Shown: one piece after another, positions 8,060 to 15,627 of the stretch | How the letters are laid out: each line of letters starts with the position of its first letter | Numbering within the stretch: position 1 is the stretch's first letter | DNA from: Saccharothrix obliqua | GTDB lineage: Bacteria; Actinomycetota; Actinomycetes; Mycobacteriales; Pseudonocardiaceae | Assembly: GCF_019375475.1 (NCBI RefSeq) | Contig: NZ_JAHXGQ010000012.1 | Span: 1-64,000 of the forward strand | Direction: 5' to 3' | Length of the DNA stretch: 64,000 nt | The notes under the pieces: model-generated | What the model was told of the DNA's origin: nothing | Seen by the model: only the letters and a program-made list of their open reading frames with translations | The model's database searches: none | Made by a program: the position numbers and the translations under genes

Positions 8060-8547
8060 AGGCCGTCCACCTCACCGGTGCCCGCGCCGTGGGCAAGTCG
8101 GCCGTCGGCTGGGAGTTGTTCGGTCGAGCCCTGCGTGCCGGTCTTCCGGTCGCGTACCTCGACACGGCACAACTCGGCTTCCACGCCGACCCCGACCACC
8201 ACCGCCACAACGTGACCGCCGTGGCGGCGAACCACCACGCGGCAGGTGCCCGCTGGCTGATCCTCACCGGCCCGCCCACGCCGGCCCCGCCCGGCGCCAC
8301 CACCTGCCACCTGACCGCCACCCCGGAGGTGTTGTCCACCCGCCGCCTGCGCCGGAGCCGGGGCGAGGGCCCACCCATCCCGGGCGACGACCTCCGCGGC
8401 CTGACGGCGGCGCGGTTGGCCGAGCTGCCCGACACCATCCCCGTCGACGCGGACCTGACCGTGGACACCACGGGTCTGACCGCGGTGGAGGCGGCGGATG
8501 CCGTGCTGGCCCTGCTGCCGGACTGGTTCAGAGCTGTTTCGCGGTGA
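8056..8547 (+). CDS. P-loop kinase-like ATPase, copy 2
   Basis: This 163-residue paralogue of the preceding gene reads VHLTGARAVGKSAVGWELF at its N-terminus (Walker A GARAVGKS) and VAYLDTAQLGFHADPDHHRHN as the equivalent of the VDTDQLG motif of copy 1. The DxD-type motif of copy 1 is changed to DTAQ here, so the copies may have split roles. It starts at a GTG overlapping the previous stop and ends 20 bases inside the convergent GNAT gene. A degenerate copy of its 3' end is seen at 9092-9200. Confidence 0.65.
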   Translation: MKAVHLTGARAVGKSAVGWELFGRALRAGLPVAYLDTAQLGFHADPDHHRHNVTAVAANHHAAGARWLILTGPPTPAPPGATTCHLTATPEVLSTRRLRRSRGEGPPIPGDDLRGLTAARLAELPDTIPVDADLTVDTTGLTAVEAADAVLALLPDWFRAVSR

Positions 8548-9049
8548 GCAGCGAGGTCCCGTGGACGTCGACCTCCGCCCGCCCGGTCTCGGTGAAGCCG
8601 ACCTTGGCCAGCACCCGGCGGGAAGCGGTGTTCCAGTCCCACACCGAGGCCCGGAGGCGTTGGTACCCGGACGTCCGCGCCCACTCCACGACGGCGGACG
8701 CGGCCTCGGTCGCGTAACCCCGACCCCAGAACCGGCGCAGCAGCTCGAACGCCAACTCCGCCTCCCCGTCCGCTCCCGGTCCGACCAAGCCGCAGTAGCC
8801 GATGACGTCACGGGTCGTCTTGAGTTCGATCGCCAGCAGCCCGGCGGTCGTTGAGCGGTCGGCGCGGATGCGCTCCTCCAGCTCCGCGACCGTGGGGCGG
8901 CCGTCCGCGTCGATCCGGCGGTGCGGCGGCACGCGCGGGTCGCGCTCGGTCCACAGCTCGCGCTGGACCACGGCATCACCCACCCGCCAGGGCCTGAGCA
9001 GCAGGCGACTCGTCTCCAGCACGACCTCGCGGTCCGGCCCGATCGGCAT
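8528..9049 (-). CDS. GNAT family N-acetyltransferase (RimJ/RimL type)
   Basis: A 173-residue GNAT protein. RLLLRPWRVGDA opens the fold, ELAFELLRRFWGRGYATEA carries the acetyl-CoA pyrophosphate loop (consensus Q/RxxGxG/A) and NTASRRVLAKVGFTETGRAEVD is the typical C-terminal part of RimJ/RimL-like enzymes that acetylate ribosomal-protein N-termini or small amines. The ATG start is at 9049. The 3' end overlaps the convergent P-loop gene by 20 bases. Degenerate direct repeats flank the gene. Confidence 0.85.
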   Translation of the reverse strand: MPIGPDREVVLETSRLLLRPWRVGDAVVQRELWTERDPRVPPHRRIDADGRPTVAELEERIRADRSTTAGLLAIELKTTRDVIGYCGLVGPGADGEAELAFELLRRFWGRGYATEAASAVVEWARTSGYQRLRASVWDWNTASRRVLAKVGFTETGRAEVDVHGTSLLTAKQL

Positions 9050-9091
9050 GGCGAAACCCTACGCGCGGCCGAACCGCGGCGCGGTTTGGCA

Positions 9092-9200
9092 GCGGCGCGG
9101 TTGGCCGAGTTGCCGATCCGCCCCCGGTTCGCTCCCGGCGCTGTCGCCGGACCGGTTCACCGCGAGACGACCGGACGGACCTCCGCCCGGCCCGGTGCGG
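9092..9200 (+). pseudogene. Degenerate copy of the 8407-8592 segment (P-loop gene end and beyond)
   Basis: Three blocks match the region around the end of P-loop copy 2 in the same order: 9092-9114 against 8407-8429 (22 of 23 bases), 9141-9159 against 8512-8530 (16 of 19) and 9178-9200 against 8570-8592, with deletions between blocks. The third block lies past the P-loop stop, inside the GNAT gene end, so the copied unit crossed both genes. It carries no usable reading frame. Confidence 0.5.
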
Positions 9201-9304
9201 CGGACCGAAATGCCGATCCCCGGGCACTTGTCGGTCGCCGCCGAACCGCGGGGCGGCTGTCGGCGCGGCATGCCGGCAGACGCCCCGAACGGCTCAGCAG
9301 CGCG

Positions 9305-11053
9305 TCAGCAGGCGCCCTGGTCCTGCCACACGGCCCACGAACCCGGCGCGCCCGGCTGGGCACCCGACGAGTACCAGGTGGACTTCCACTTGTGGCCGTC
9401 GTACGACACCACGTCATCCGGCACGTAGTTCGCCGTGGCGTTCCACTCCTGGATACCGTCACACCCGCCCGGACCACCCGGCACGGTCAGGCTGTAGGTA
9501 GCCGTACGGGTCACCGAACCGGTACCCGACACGGTGATCGTGTACGTCCCAGAGGCAACCGACGAGCCGACCGACACCGTCGCCGTGGACGACGAGCCGG
9601 ACTGCACGGTGGACGGGCTGAACGACACGGACACACCGCTGGGTGCGGAGGCCGACAGCGCGACGCTCTGCGCCGACCCCGACGTAGTCGCCGTGTTCAC
9701 CGTGAACGTCCCGGAGGTACCCGCGCCCACCGACCCCGACGACGGGTTCAACGACAACGAGAAGTCGTTCACCGGCGGGTTGTCGTTGGTGACGGTCAAC
9801 CGGTACGTAGCCGTACGGGTCACCGAACCCGCGCCGGACACGGTGATCGTGTACGTGCCGGAACCAACCGACGAGCCGACAGACACAGTCGCCGTGGACG
9901 ACGAGCCGGACTGCACGGTGGACGGGCTGAACGACACGGACACACCGCTGGGTGCGGAGGCCGACAGCGCGACGCTCTGCGCCGACCCCGACGTAGTCGC
10001 CGTGTTCACCGTGAACGACCCGGAGGTACCCGCGCCCACCGACCCCGACGACGGGTTCAACGACAACGAGAACTCGTTGACCGGCGCGTCGTTGACGGCC
10101 TGCTTCCAGATCGTGTACGCGATGCCGTCGGACGCGCGGTCGAGTGCCGTCGCGTTGATGTTGGCCGTCGTGTCGCACGAGCTGTGGTAGCACGAGTCGT
10201 ACGCCGCGTTGGCCGTGCCGCCCCACTTCGCGGCCTGCGAGCTGGTCTTGCGGTAGGACGCGCCGGTGGCGTAACCGGAGGACGGGATGCCCGCCCGCTG
10301 GAACGACGCGTCGTCCGACCGACCGGCGCCCTCGGTGTTCTCCTCGGGCGACAGGTTCAACGAGTTCCAGTATTCACGCAGCGGCGCGGCGGCGGCCGTG
10401 CTGATGTTGTTGATGAAGTAGCCCGCGTTGCGGGACCCCACCATGTCGAAGTTGTAGTACGCCTTGATCGCGGCCCGCTGCGTGCCGGACAACTGGCCCA
10501 CGTAGAACCGCGACCCGTTGAGACCCTGCTCCTCGTCGGTCCACCAGGCGAACCGGACGTGCTTGGTCATCGTGGGCTTGCGCGCGGCGAGCTGGAGCGC
10601 GTTCTCCAGCAGCGCCGCCGAGCCCGAACCGTTGTCGTTGATGCCCGGACCCGCCGACACGCCGTCGAGGTGCGCGCCGAACATGATGGTCTGGTTCTCG
10701 TCGCCGCCGGGCCAGTCGGCGATCAGGTTGTTCGACACGTAGGTGCAGCCCGTGCACCGTTGCTCGGACACCGTGTAGCCGGCCGCCTGCAACTTGCCCT
10801 TGATGTAGGCCACCGACTGCGTGTAGCCGCCGCTGCCGGCGCGGCGGTTGCCGCCGTTGCTGTTGGCGATCGAGTTCAGCTGGGACAGGTGCGCCTGCAC
10901 CGCGGCCACGTCGATGTTGGGCGGCGCGAGGGCCACCGCGGTCGCCGTCCCGCCCGGCTGCTGCTCGGCCTGGTTCGCCAGCGCGGGCGCCGCGGTCGTC
11001 ACCAGGGCGACCAGCGCCGTGGCGAGAGCCGCGCCCAGGGTTCTGTGCTTCAT
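9305..11053 (-). CDS. Secreted M28 aminopeptidase with two duplicated stalk domains and a carbohydrate-binding tail
   Basis: The 582-residue protein has a signal peptide (ALATALVALVTTAAPALA), then an M28 peptidase domain to about residue 325 with HLDGVSAGPGINDNGSG, WWTDEEQGLNGS, FDMVGSRNAGYF and GRSDDASFQ. In the last motif the usual His of SDH is Asp-Asp, a point to check against the family. Residues 330-530 are two nearly identical 103-residue Ser/Thr-rich Ig-like domains (FSLSLNPSSGSVGAGTSG). The last 50 residues (CDGIQEWNATANYVPDDVVS, then W and Y residues) match a chitin/cellulose-binding CBM5/12 type module. The ATG at 11053 follows AAGGAGCAACGG and starts a clean signal peptide; the open frame upstream to 11269 is not needed. 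Confidence 0.85.
   Translation of the reverse strand: MKHRTLGAALATALVALVTTAAPALANQAEQQPGGTATAVALAPPNIDVAAVQAHLSQLNSIANSNGGNRRAGSGGYTQSVAYIKGKLQAAGYTVSEQRCTGCTYVSNNLIADWPGGDENQTIMFGAHLDGVSAGPGINDNGSGSAALLENALQLAARKPTMTKHVRFAWWTDEEQGLNGSRFYVGQLSGTQRAAIKAYYNFDMVGSRNAGYFINNISTAAAAPLREYWNSLNLSPEENTEGAGRSDDASFQRAGIPSSGYATGASYRKTSSQAAKWGGTANAAYDSCYHSSCDTTANINATALDRASDGIAYTIWKQAVNDAPVNEFSLSLNPSSGSVGAGTSGSFTVNTATTSGSAQSVALSASAPSGVSVSFSPSTVQSGSSSTATVSVGSSVGSGTYTITVSGAGSVTRTATYRLTVTNDNPPVNDFSLSLNPSSGSVGAGTSGTFTVNTATTSGSAQSVALSASAPSGVSVSFSPSTVQSGSSSTATVSVGSSVASGTYTITVSGTGSVTRTATYSLTVPGGPGGCDGIQEWNATANYVPDDVVSYDGHKWKSTWYSSGAQPGAPGSWAVWQDQGAC
9499..9777. repeat. Direct repeat, copy A (279 bp, inside the M28 gene)
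   Basis: This block is nearly identical to 9808-10086, with a period of exactly 309 bp (103 codons). It encodes the second Ig-like stalk domain of the aminopeptidase. The high identity at silent positions points to recent duplication or gene conversion. Confidence 0.85.
9808..10086. repeat. Direct repeat, copy B (279 bp, inside the M28 gene)
   Basis: Partner of the 9499-9777 block, encoding the first Ig-like stalk domain. Copy number here could vary by slippage or recombination, changing stalk length in steps of 103 residues. Confidence 0.85.
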
Positions 11054-11177
11054 CCGTTGCTCCTTGTAAGGCAGGGAAGTGCCCGGCCGCACCGCCCCGC
11101 AGGAAGGGCGGCCCCACGATCGGGGCACGGCCGAACCTGCGAAGCGTCGCATTCCGCGCGTCCCCGAACTAGGGCTT

Positions 11178-11191
11178 GCGGTAGGTACCGC
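11178..11191. promoter_or_regulatory. Palindrome upstream of the second M28 gene
   Basis: GCGGTA-GG-TACCGC is a 14-base palindrome about 125 bases upstream of the ATG at 11053. It could be an operator. It shares no sequence with the dyad upstream of the other M28 gene. Confidence 0.3.
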
Positions 11192-11281
11192 GAACGGCGT
11201 CCGCCAGCCACAATTCAGGGTTTCCCCACTGCCGCCGGCAGGGTGCTCCGAACGTCCCTTGCCCCGCAACGGGAAGCGGCG

Positions 11282-11788
11282 TCAGGCCAACTCGACCCGC
11301 ACGGGCACGGCGCTGCCGAGCGTGTGGCCGACGGGGGAGGAGGCGACGACCCGCGCGTGCAACGCCTCCAGCTCGTCCCGCGACGCGGGCGACTGGATGC
11401 GCACCCGCGCCGTGATCGAGTCGAACCCCGCGTGACCCTCCGCCAGGCCCAGGAACACCCGCAGGTCGACGTCGCCCTTCACGTCCACCGACAGGCTGTC
11501 CACGGCGATCCCGGCGACCGTGGCGTTCGCCGCGTAGCCCACGGCCAGGCAGTTGCCCAGCGCGGCGAGCAGCTGCTCCACGGGGTTGGGCGCGGTGTCG
11601 TCGCCACCGAGCGCGGTGGGCTCGTCGGACGGCGCCGGGTCGAACCCGCGCACCTTCGCCTCCGACCGGAACCCGCCGCGCCACGTCACGTGCGCCGCCC
11701 ACGTCGTGCGGGCCTTCGCCTCGTCGTCCCGGACGGCGGCGACCAGCGCGCCCACCGCTTGGACGTCCACCTGGTTGAGCTGTGTCAT
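11282..11788 (-). CDS. OsmC family protein
   Basis: A 168-residue OsmC/Ohr-fold protein; family members detoxify organic hydroperoxides with paired cysteines. The conserved first cysteine region is visible (AALGNCLAVGYAANA, near residue 80). The second redox cysteine is missing: the helix reads RVVASSPVGHTLG, as in single-cysteine YhfA-like OsmC proteins, so classical peroxidase chemistry is doubtful. It lies 16 bases downstream of the luciferase-like gene and is probably co-transcribed with it. Confidence 0.85.
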   Translation of the reverse strand: MTQLNQVDVQAVGALVAAVRDDEAKARTTWAAHVTWRGGFRSEAKVRGFDPAPSDEPTALGGDDTAPNPVEQLLAALGNCLAVGYAANATVAGIAVDSLSVDVKGDVDLRVFLGLAEGHAGFDSITARVRIQSPASRDELEALHARVVASSPVGHTLGSAVPVRVELA

Positions 11789-11804
11789 GCGTGTCTTCCT
11801 CCGG

Positions 11805-12914
11805 TCACGGCGCGGTGCCCCACGCCTCGGCGAGCAGTTCGTAGGACCGGACCCGGTCCCGGTGGTCGTGGGTGATGGTGGTGATCACCAGCTCGTCGGC
11901 CCCGGTGGCGTCCCGGAGCTGCCGCAGCCGCGCCACGGCGGTGGCCGGCGAGCCGACGACCTGGGTCGTCACGCGGTCGGCGACCAGCGCCCGCTCATCG
12001 TCGGTCCACGTCAGCCCGTCCGCCTCCGCGGGCGACGGGTAGGGGATCGGGCCCCGTGCCGACCGGATGCCGCGCACCCACGCGGGGTAGCCCGCCGCGA
12101 GCCGCCGGGCCTCCGCGTCGGTCGGGGCGACCACCACGTCCGCCGACACCGCCACGTGCGGCCGGTCCAGCTCGGCGGACGGGACGAACGCCGCCCGGTA
12201 CGCCGCCACCGTCTCCAGCACCGAGCCGGGGCTGATGTGGTAGTTGGCCGCGAACCGCAGCCCGTGCGCGCCGGCCACGGCCGCGCTCAGACCGGCGCTG
12301 CTGCCCAGCACCCACACCTGCACCGCCGCGCCCTCGCCGGGCACGGCGCGCACCGCGACGTCGCCGGTCGACCGGTACGTGCCCGCGAGCAGCGCGAGGA
12401 CGTCGGCGACCTGCCGCGCGTAGTCGGGGGTCCGCGCGCCGGGCTGGTGCAGCAGCTCCGCCGCCAACGCCACCCGCTCCGCGGCGAGCACCCGCGGCGC
12501 GGCGGGCACCGGCAACCCGTTGGCGGGCGGTGGCGTCGTGACCGGTTCGCGGCGCGCGTACTCCGCCAACAGCTGCGGACCGGAGCGCCCCAGACCCAGG
12601 TCGAGCCGGCCCGGGTGCAGCGCGTCGATCAGCCCGAACTCCTCCACGGTGGCCAACGCGGTGCGGTGCGCGAGCTGCACGCCCGCCGAACCGAGCCGGA
12701 TGCGCCCGGTCGCGGCGGCGACCAGGGCGATCGCCACGGCGGGCGACGCGCCCGCCACACCGGGGTTGAGGTGGTGCTCGGCGAACCAGTACCGGTGGTA
12801 GCCGGCGGCCTCCGCGCGACGGGCGAGGTCGACGGTGTCGCGGACCGCGTCGGCGGCGGTCGAGCCGGACGGCACGGGCACGAGGTCGAGCACGGAGAGC
12901 GGAACCGCGGGCAT
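11805..12914 (-). CDS. LLM class flavin-dependent oxidoreductase
   Basis: This 369-residue protein belongs to the bacterial-luciferase-like (LLM) flavin oxidoreductases of the MsnO8 type. Evidence is SVLDLVPVPSG at the N-terminus, HRYWFAEHHLNPGVAGASPA near residue 40, RIRLGSAGVQLAHRTAL and LDLGLGRSG, all hallmark LLM strands around the FMNH2/F420 pocket. The ATG at 12914 begins right at the conserved LSVLDLVP motif; longer versions run into the upstream promoter region. It precedes the OsmC gene by 16 bases. Substrate and cofactor (FMN or F420) cannot be told from sequence. Confidence 0.85.
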   Translation of the reverse strand: MPAVPLSVLDLVPVPSGSTAADAVRDTVDLARRAEAAGYHRYWFAEHHLNPGVAGASPAVAIALVAAATGRIRLGSAGVQLAHRTALATVEEFGLIDALHPGRLDLGLGRSGPQLLAEYARREPVTTPPPANGLPVPAAPRVLAAERVALAAELLHQPGARTPDYARQVADVLALLAGTYRSTGDVAVRAVPGEGAAVQVWVLGSSAGLSAAVAGAHGLRFAANYHISPGSVLETVAAYRAAFVPSAELDRPHVAVSADVVVAPTDAEARRLAAGYPAWVRGIRSARGPIPYPSPAEADGLTWTDDERALVADRVTTQVVGSPATAVARLRQLRDATGADELVITTITHDHRDRVRSYELLAEAWGTAP

Positions 12915-13156
12915 GATCCGCAGTCTGGGGGCGCGGCCCGGTGCGCGGGAACGGCCCACCACCCACTGGGACGGTGCGGGAACACCGGGAATAACCGGGC
13001 CGGCCCATGATCCGAACGCGTCTGCGCCGCATCGTCCCAACCCGTGAGCACCCCCGCCGCCCCGGAACACCCCATGTTCACGGAGTAGCCGCGCGGATGC
13101 GGAGGGTCAACAAAATTACTCGCCAATCCGTCGGCGTGACGGCAGTATCCGAAGAC

Positions 13157-14014
13157 ATGACCCTGCCCCACTACGTCGAAGCGGTCCGGCGCGCCCGAGC
13201 GGGTCGGGACCTGGATGACGTCAGCCTGCACGGTGGCCAGTTCCACGACGTGCTGATCGCGTCCGACCGGGTGTTCCGGTTCCCGCGGACGGCCGACGCC
13301 GCGGCCGAGCTGCCCGGTCGGGCCGCGTTGCTGACCGCCCTGGCGGACCTCGACCTCGGCGTCGACGTGCCCGCCCCGCTGTCCGATTTCGACCCCGACG
13401 CCCCGCTCGGCGACGCCTACCTGGTGCTCACCCGCGTGCCGGGCGCGCCGCTCGACCGGGCCGCCGCCACCGACCCGGCCGCGGTCGACGCGGTGGCCGC
13501 CGAGTTCGCCCGCGTGCTGCACGCCATGGCCACCGCCGACACCACGCGGCTGGGCGACGTCGTGCCGACCACCGACCCGGACCGGTGGGCCGGGTTCGCC
13601 GCCGGCGTCCGCGCCGAGTTGCACCCGCTGATGAGCGACGCCGGCCGGGACCGCGCCGAGCGGGAGCTGGCCGCGGTCACCGCCCTGGACCACGTCGCCA
13701 CCGGCCTGGTGCACGGCGACCTGGGCGGCGAGAACGTGCTGTGGCGGCAGGAGGGGGAGGTGCCCCGGCTCACCGGCATCGTCGACTGGGACGAGGCCGC
13801 CATCGGCGACCCGGCCGAGGACCTGGCCGCGGTCGGCGCGAGCTACGGCCCCGACCTGCTCGGCCGCGTCATCGACCGGCTCGGCCTCGACCGGGCGGCC
13901 ACCGTGCCCAGGACCACCGCGTACCAGGGGACGTTCGCGCTCCAGCAGGCCCTGGCCGCCACCCGCGACGGTGACGAGGAAGCGCTCGAGGACGGCCTCA
14001 GCGGCTACCGCTGA
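13157..14014 (+). CDS. Aminoglycoside phosphotransferase (APH) family kinase
   Basis: A 285-residue APH/choline-kinase-fold protein. The catalytic loop is LVHGDLGGENVLW (HGDxxxxN, near residue 190) and the metal motif is GIVDWDEAAIGDPAEDLA (DW...GDPxxDLA, near 215). The N-lobe (LIASDRVFRFPRT) carries the nucleotide-binding strand. The ATG at 13157 follows GAAGA; upstream in-frame codons lie in low-coding sequence. Members phosphorylate aminoglycosides, macrolides or metabolites. The motifs alone do not prove antibiotic resistance. Confidence 0.85.
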   Translation: MTLPHYVEAVRRARAGRDLDDVSLHGGQFHDVLIASDRVFRFPRTADAAAELPGRAALLTALADLDLGVDVPAPLSDFDPDAPLGDAYLVLTRVPGAPLDRAAATDPAAVDAVAAEFARVLHAMATADTTRLGDVVPTTDPDRWAGFAAGVRAELHPLMSDAGRDRAERELAAVTALDHVATGLVHGDLGGENVLWRQEGEVPRLTGIVDWDEAAIGDPAEDLAAVGASYGPDLLGRVIDRLGLDRAATVPRTTAYQGTFALQQALAATRDGDEEALEDGLSGYR

Positions 14015-14028
14015 GCCGCACCCGCACC

Positions 14029-14065
14029 GACCGGCCCGCCGGCAGCACGACCCGGCGGGCCGGTC
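14029..14065. terminator. Strong bidirectional terminator hairpin
   Basis: GACCGGCCCGCCGG (14029-14042) pairs perfectly with CCGGCGGGCCGGTC (14052-14065) across a 9-base loop, a 14-bp stem. It lies between the kinase gene and the convergent MFS gene and overlaps the MFS stop codon. Confidence 0.85.
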
Positions 14066-15293
14066 AGCCCGTTGACCGGGCGGGGTGGCGCAGGCCGCGG
14101 CTGACCGTCGCGAAGACGGCCAGGGCGAGCAGCACGGTCTCGTAGGCGAGCAACGTGCCGCCGGTGCCGAACAGGCCCAGCAGGACGCCGGTGAGCGCGT
14201 AGCCCAGCGGCAGGCTGCCCTGCTCGATGAACGTCAGGAACCCCTCGACGCGACCCAGCTCGCCGTTGGGGATGACGCTCATCAGGTACTTCACCTGGAT
14301 CACGTTGAGGATGGAGATCTGGAACGAGATCAGGCCCCACACCAGGCCGGTGGCCCAGCCGGGCAGGTCGATCAGCAGCAGCAGGAACAACGCCGCGGTG
14401 AGCCAGTGCTTGCCGAGCACGGCGGGCAGCATCCCGATGCGGTCCTCCACGCGGGCGGCCACCATCGAGCCGAGGATGCCGCCGACCGCCGCGGCGGTGA
14501 ACACGGTGCCGGTCTCGAGCCCGGACGCCCCGTTCTCCCGCACCAGCACGATCAGCAGCAGGCCGATCCCCGCGAACAGGAAGTCGCCGGCGGCGGTCAG
14601 CAGGGTCAGCGCGCGGATCAGCGGCCGGCCGAGGGTGACCCGCACGCCGGTGGTGAGGTCCTGCCGCCAGGACACCTCGGGGTACGGCTTGTCCGCGCCG
14701 AGCTTGGCCCGGATCGCCAGCACGCACACCATGATCGCCGCGAACGACACGGCGTCGACCAGGAACGGCGACGCGGGGCCGGCGGTCTCGAACAGCAGGC
14801 CCGCCAACGGCGGCGCGGCGATCGCGGAGATGCCCCAGATCGTCTCGCTCTGGGCCGCCGCCTCGCCCAGCTGGTCTTCGCCCGCGATGCGCGGCAACGC
14901 CGCCGTGTCGGCGATCCGGTACACGGTCGCCGCGACGCTGTTGACGAAGGCGACGACGTACAGGTGCGGCAACGCGAGTTCGCCCACCCAGTACGCCACC
15001 GGGATGGACGTGATGGACAACGCGCTCACCACCGAGCCGCCGACCATCAGCGCCCGCCTGGACATCCGGTCGACGAGCACGCCGATGGGCAGGCTCAGCA
15101 GCAGCGGCGGCACCGCGGCCACACCACCCACCAGACCCGCGTGCACCGGTGACCCGGTCAGGAACAACACCAGCAGCGGGAACGCGATGAGCGTGACCTC
15201 GTCGCCGATGGCGGACAGCACCGTGCCGCCCCACCAGAACCGGAAATCCCGGTTGTCACGCAGTCCGCGCGGCTTGTCGTCCACGGTCGCCAC
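14064..15293 (-). CDS. MFS transporter (macrolide-efflux-like)
   Basis: A 409-residue major facilitator with about 12 hydrophobic segments. It begins RDFRFWWGGTVLSAIGDEVT, the pattern of the MefA/enterobactin-exporter-like DHA3 group, followed by the loop 2-3 motif GVLVDRMSRRALMVGG. These are drug or secondary-metabolite exporters. The GTG at 15293 follows GAGGGG on the minus strand; the open frame extends to 15377 without a good ribosome-binding site. It is divergent from the DUF11 surface-protein gene. Confidence 0.85.
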   Translation of the reverse strand: MATVDDKPRGLRDNRDFRFWWGGTVLSAIGDEVTLIAFPLLVLFLTGSPVHAGLVGGVAAVPPLLLSLPIGVLVDRMSRRALMVGGSVVSALSITSIPVAYWVGELALPHLYVVAFVNSVAATVYRIADTAALPRIAGEDQLGEAAAQSETIWGISAIAAPPLAGLLFETAGPASPFLVDAVSFAAIMVCVLAIRAKLGADKPYPEVSWRQDLTTGVRVTLGRPLIRALTLLTAAGDFLFAGIGLLLIVLVRENGASGLETGTVFTAAAVGGILGSMVAARVEDRIGMLPAVLGKHWLTAALFLLLLIDLPGWATGLVWGLISFQISILNVIQVKYLMSVIPNGELGRVEGFLTFIEQGSLPLGYALTGVLLGLFGTGGTLLAYETVLLALAVFATVSRGLRHPARSTG

Positions 15294-15627
15294 GGGCTTT
15301 CCCCTCGAACAAGGGAGTTGCGTCGCGTAGTCAATCACCTGCGCCGTGGCGGGCAACTGCTTTTCGGCGGCGAGCACTCGCGGAGAGTTGTCGTGTCATG
15401 CAAACACCACCTGTCGGGGCGGTTCACCTCGACCAGGGTGAAGAGACCGAGTGGTGGTTCGGCGGTGCGTGACGAATCCGCCCGCCGGCGACCGCACGGC
15501 CAGGTTGACCACGTTGGCCCTCCCGCGCCAGCGGGTCACGCTGAGTGCGCACCGGCATGGGCTTGATCCGGTACGACCCGCGAAACCCGATTACGTTGCG
15601 CACTGTTTCCGTGTTCTGGAGGGCAGC
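15294..15627. other. Divergent promoter region, MFS / DUF11 genes
   Basis: These 334 bases hold no gene that can be supported. They must carry both divergent promoters. A dyad TTCACC-8-GGTGAA lies at 15423-15442, and an A+T-richer patch around 15585-15600 (GAAACCCGATTACGTT) precedes the ribosome-binding GGAGGG at 15618-15623. No confident -35/-10 pair can be assigned. Confidence 0.5.
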
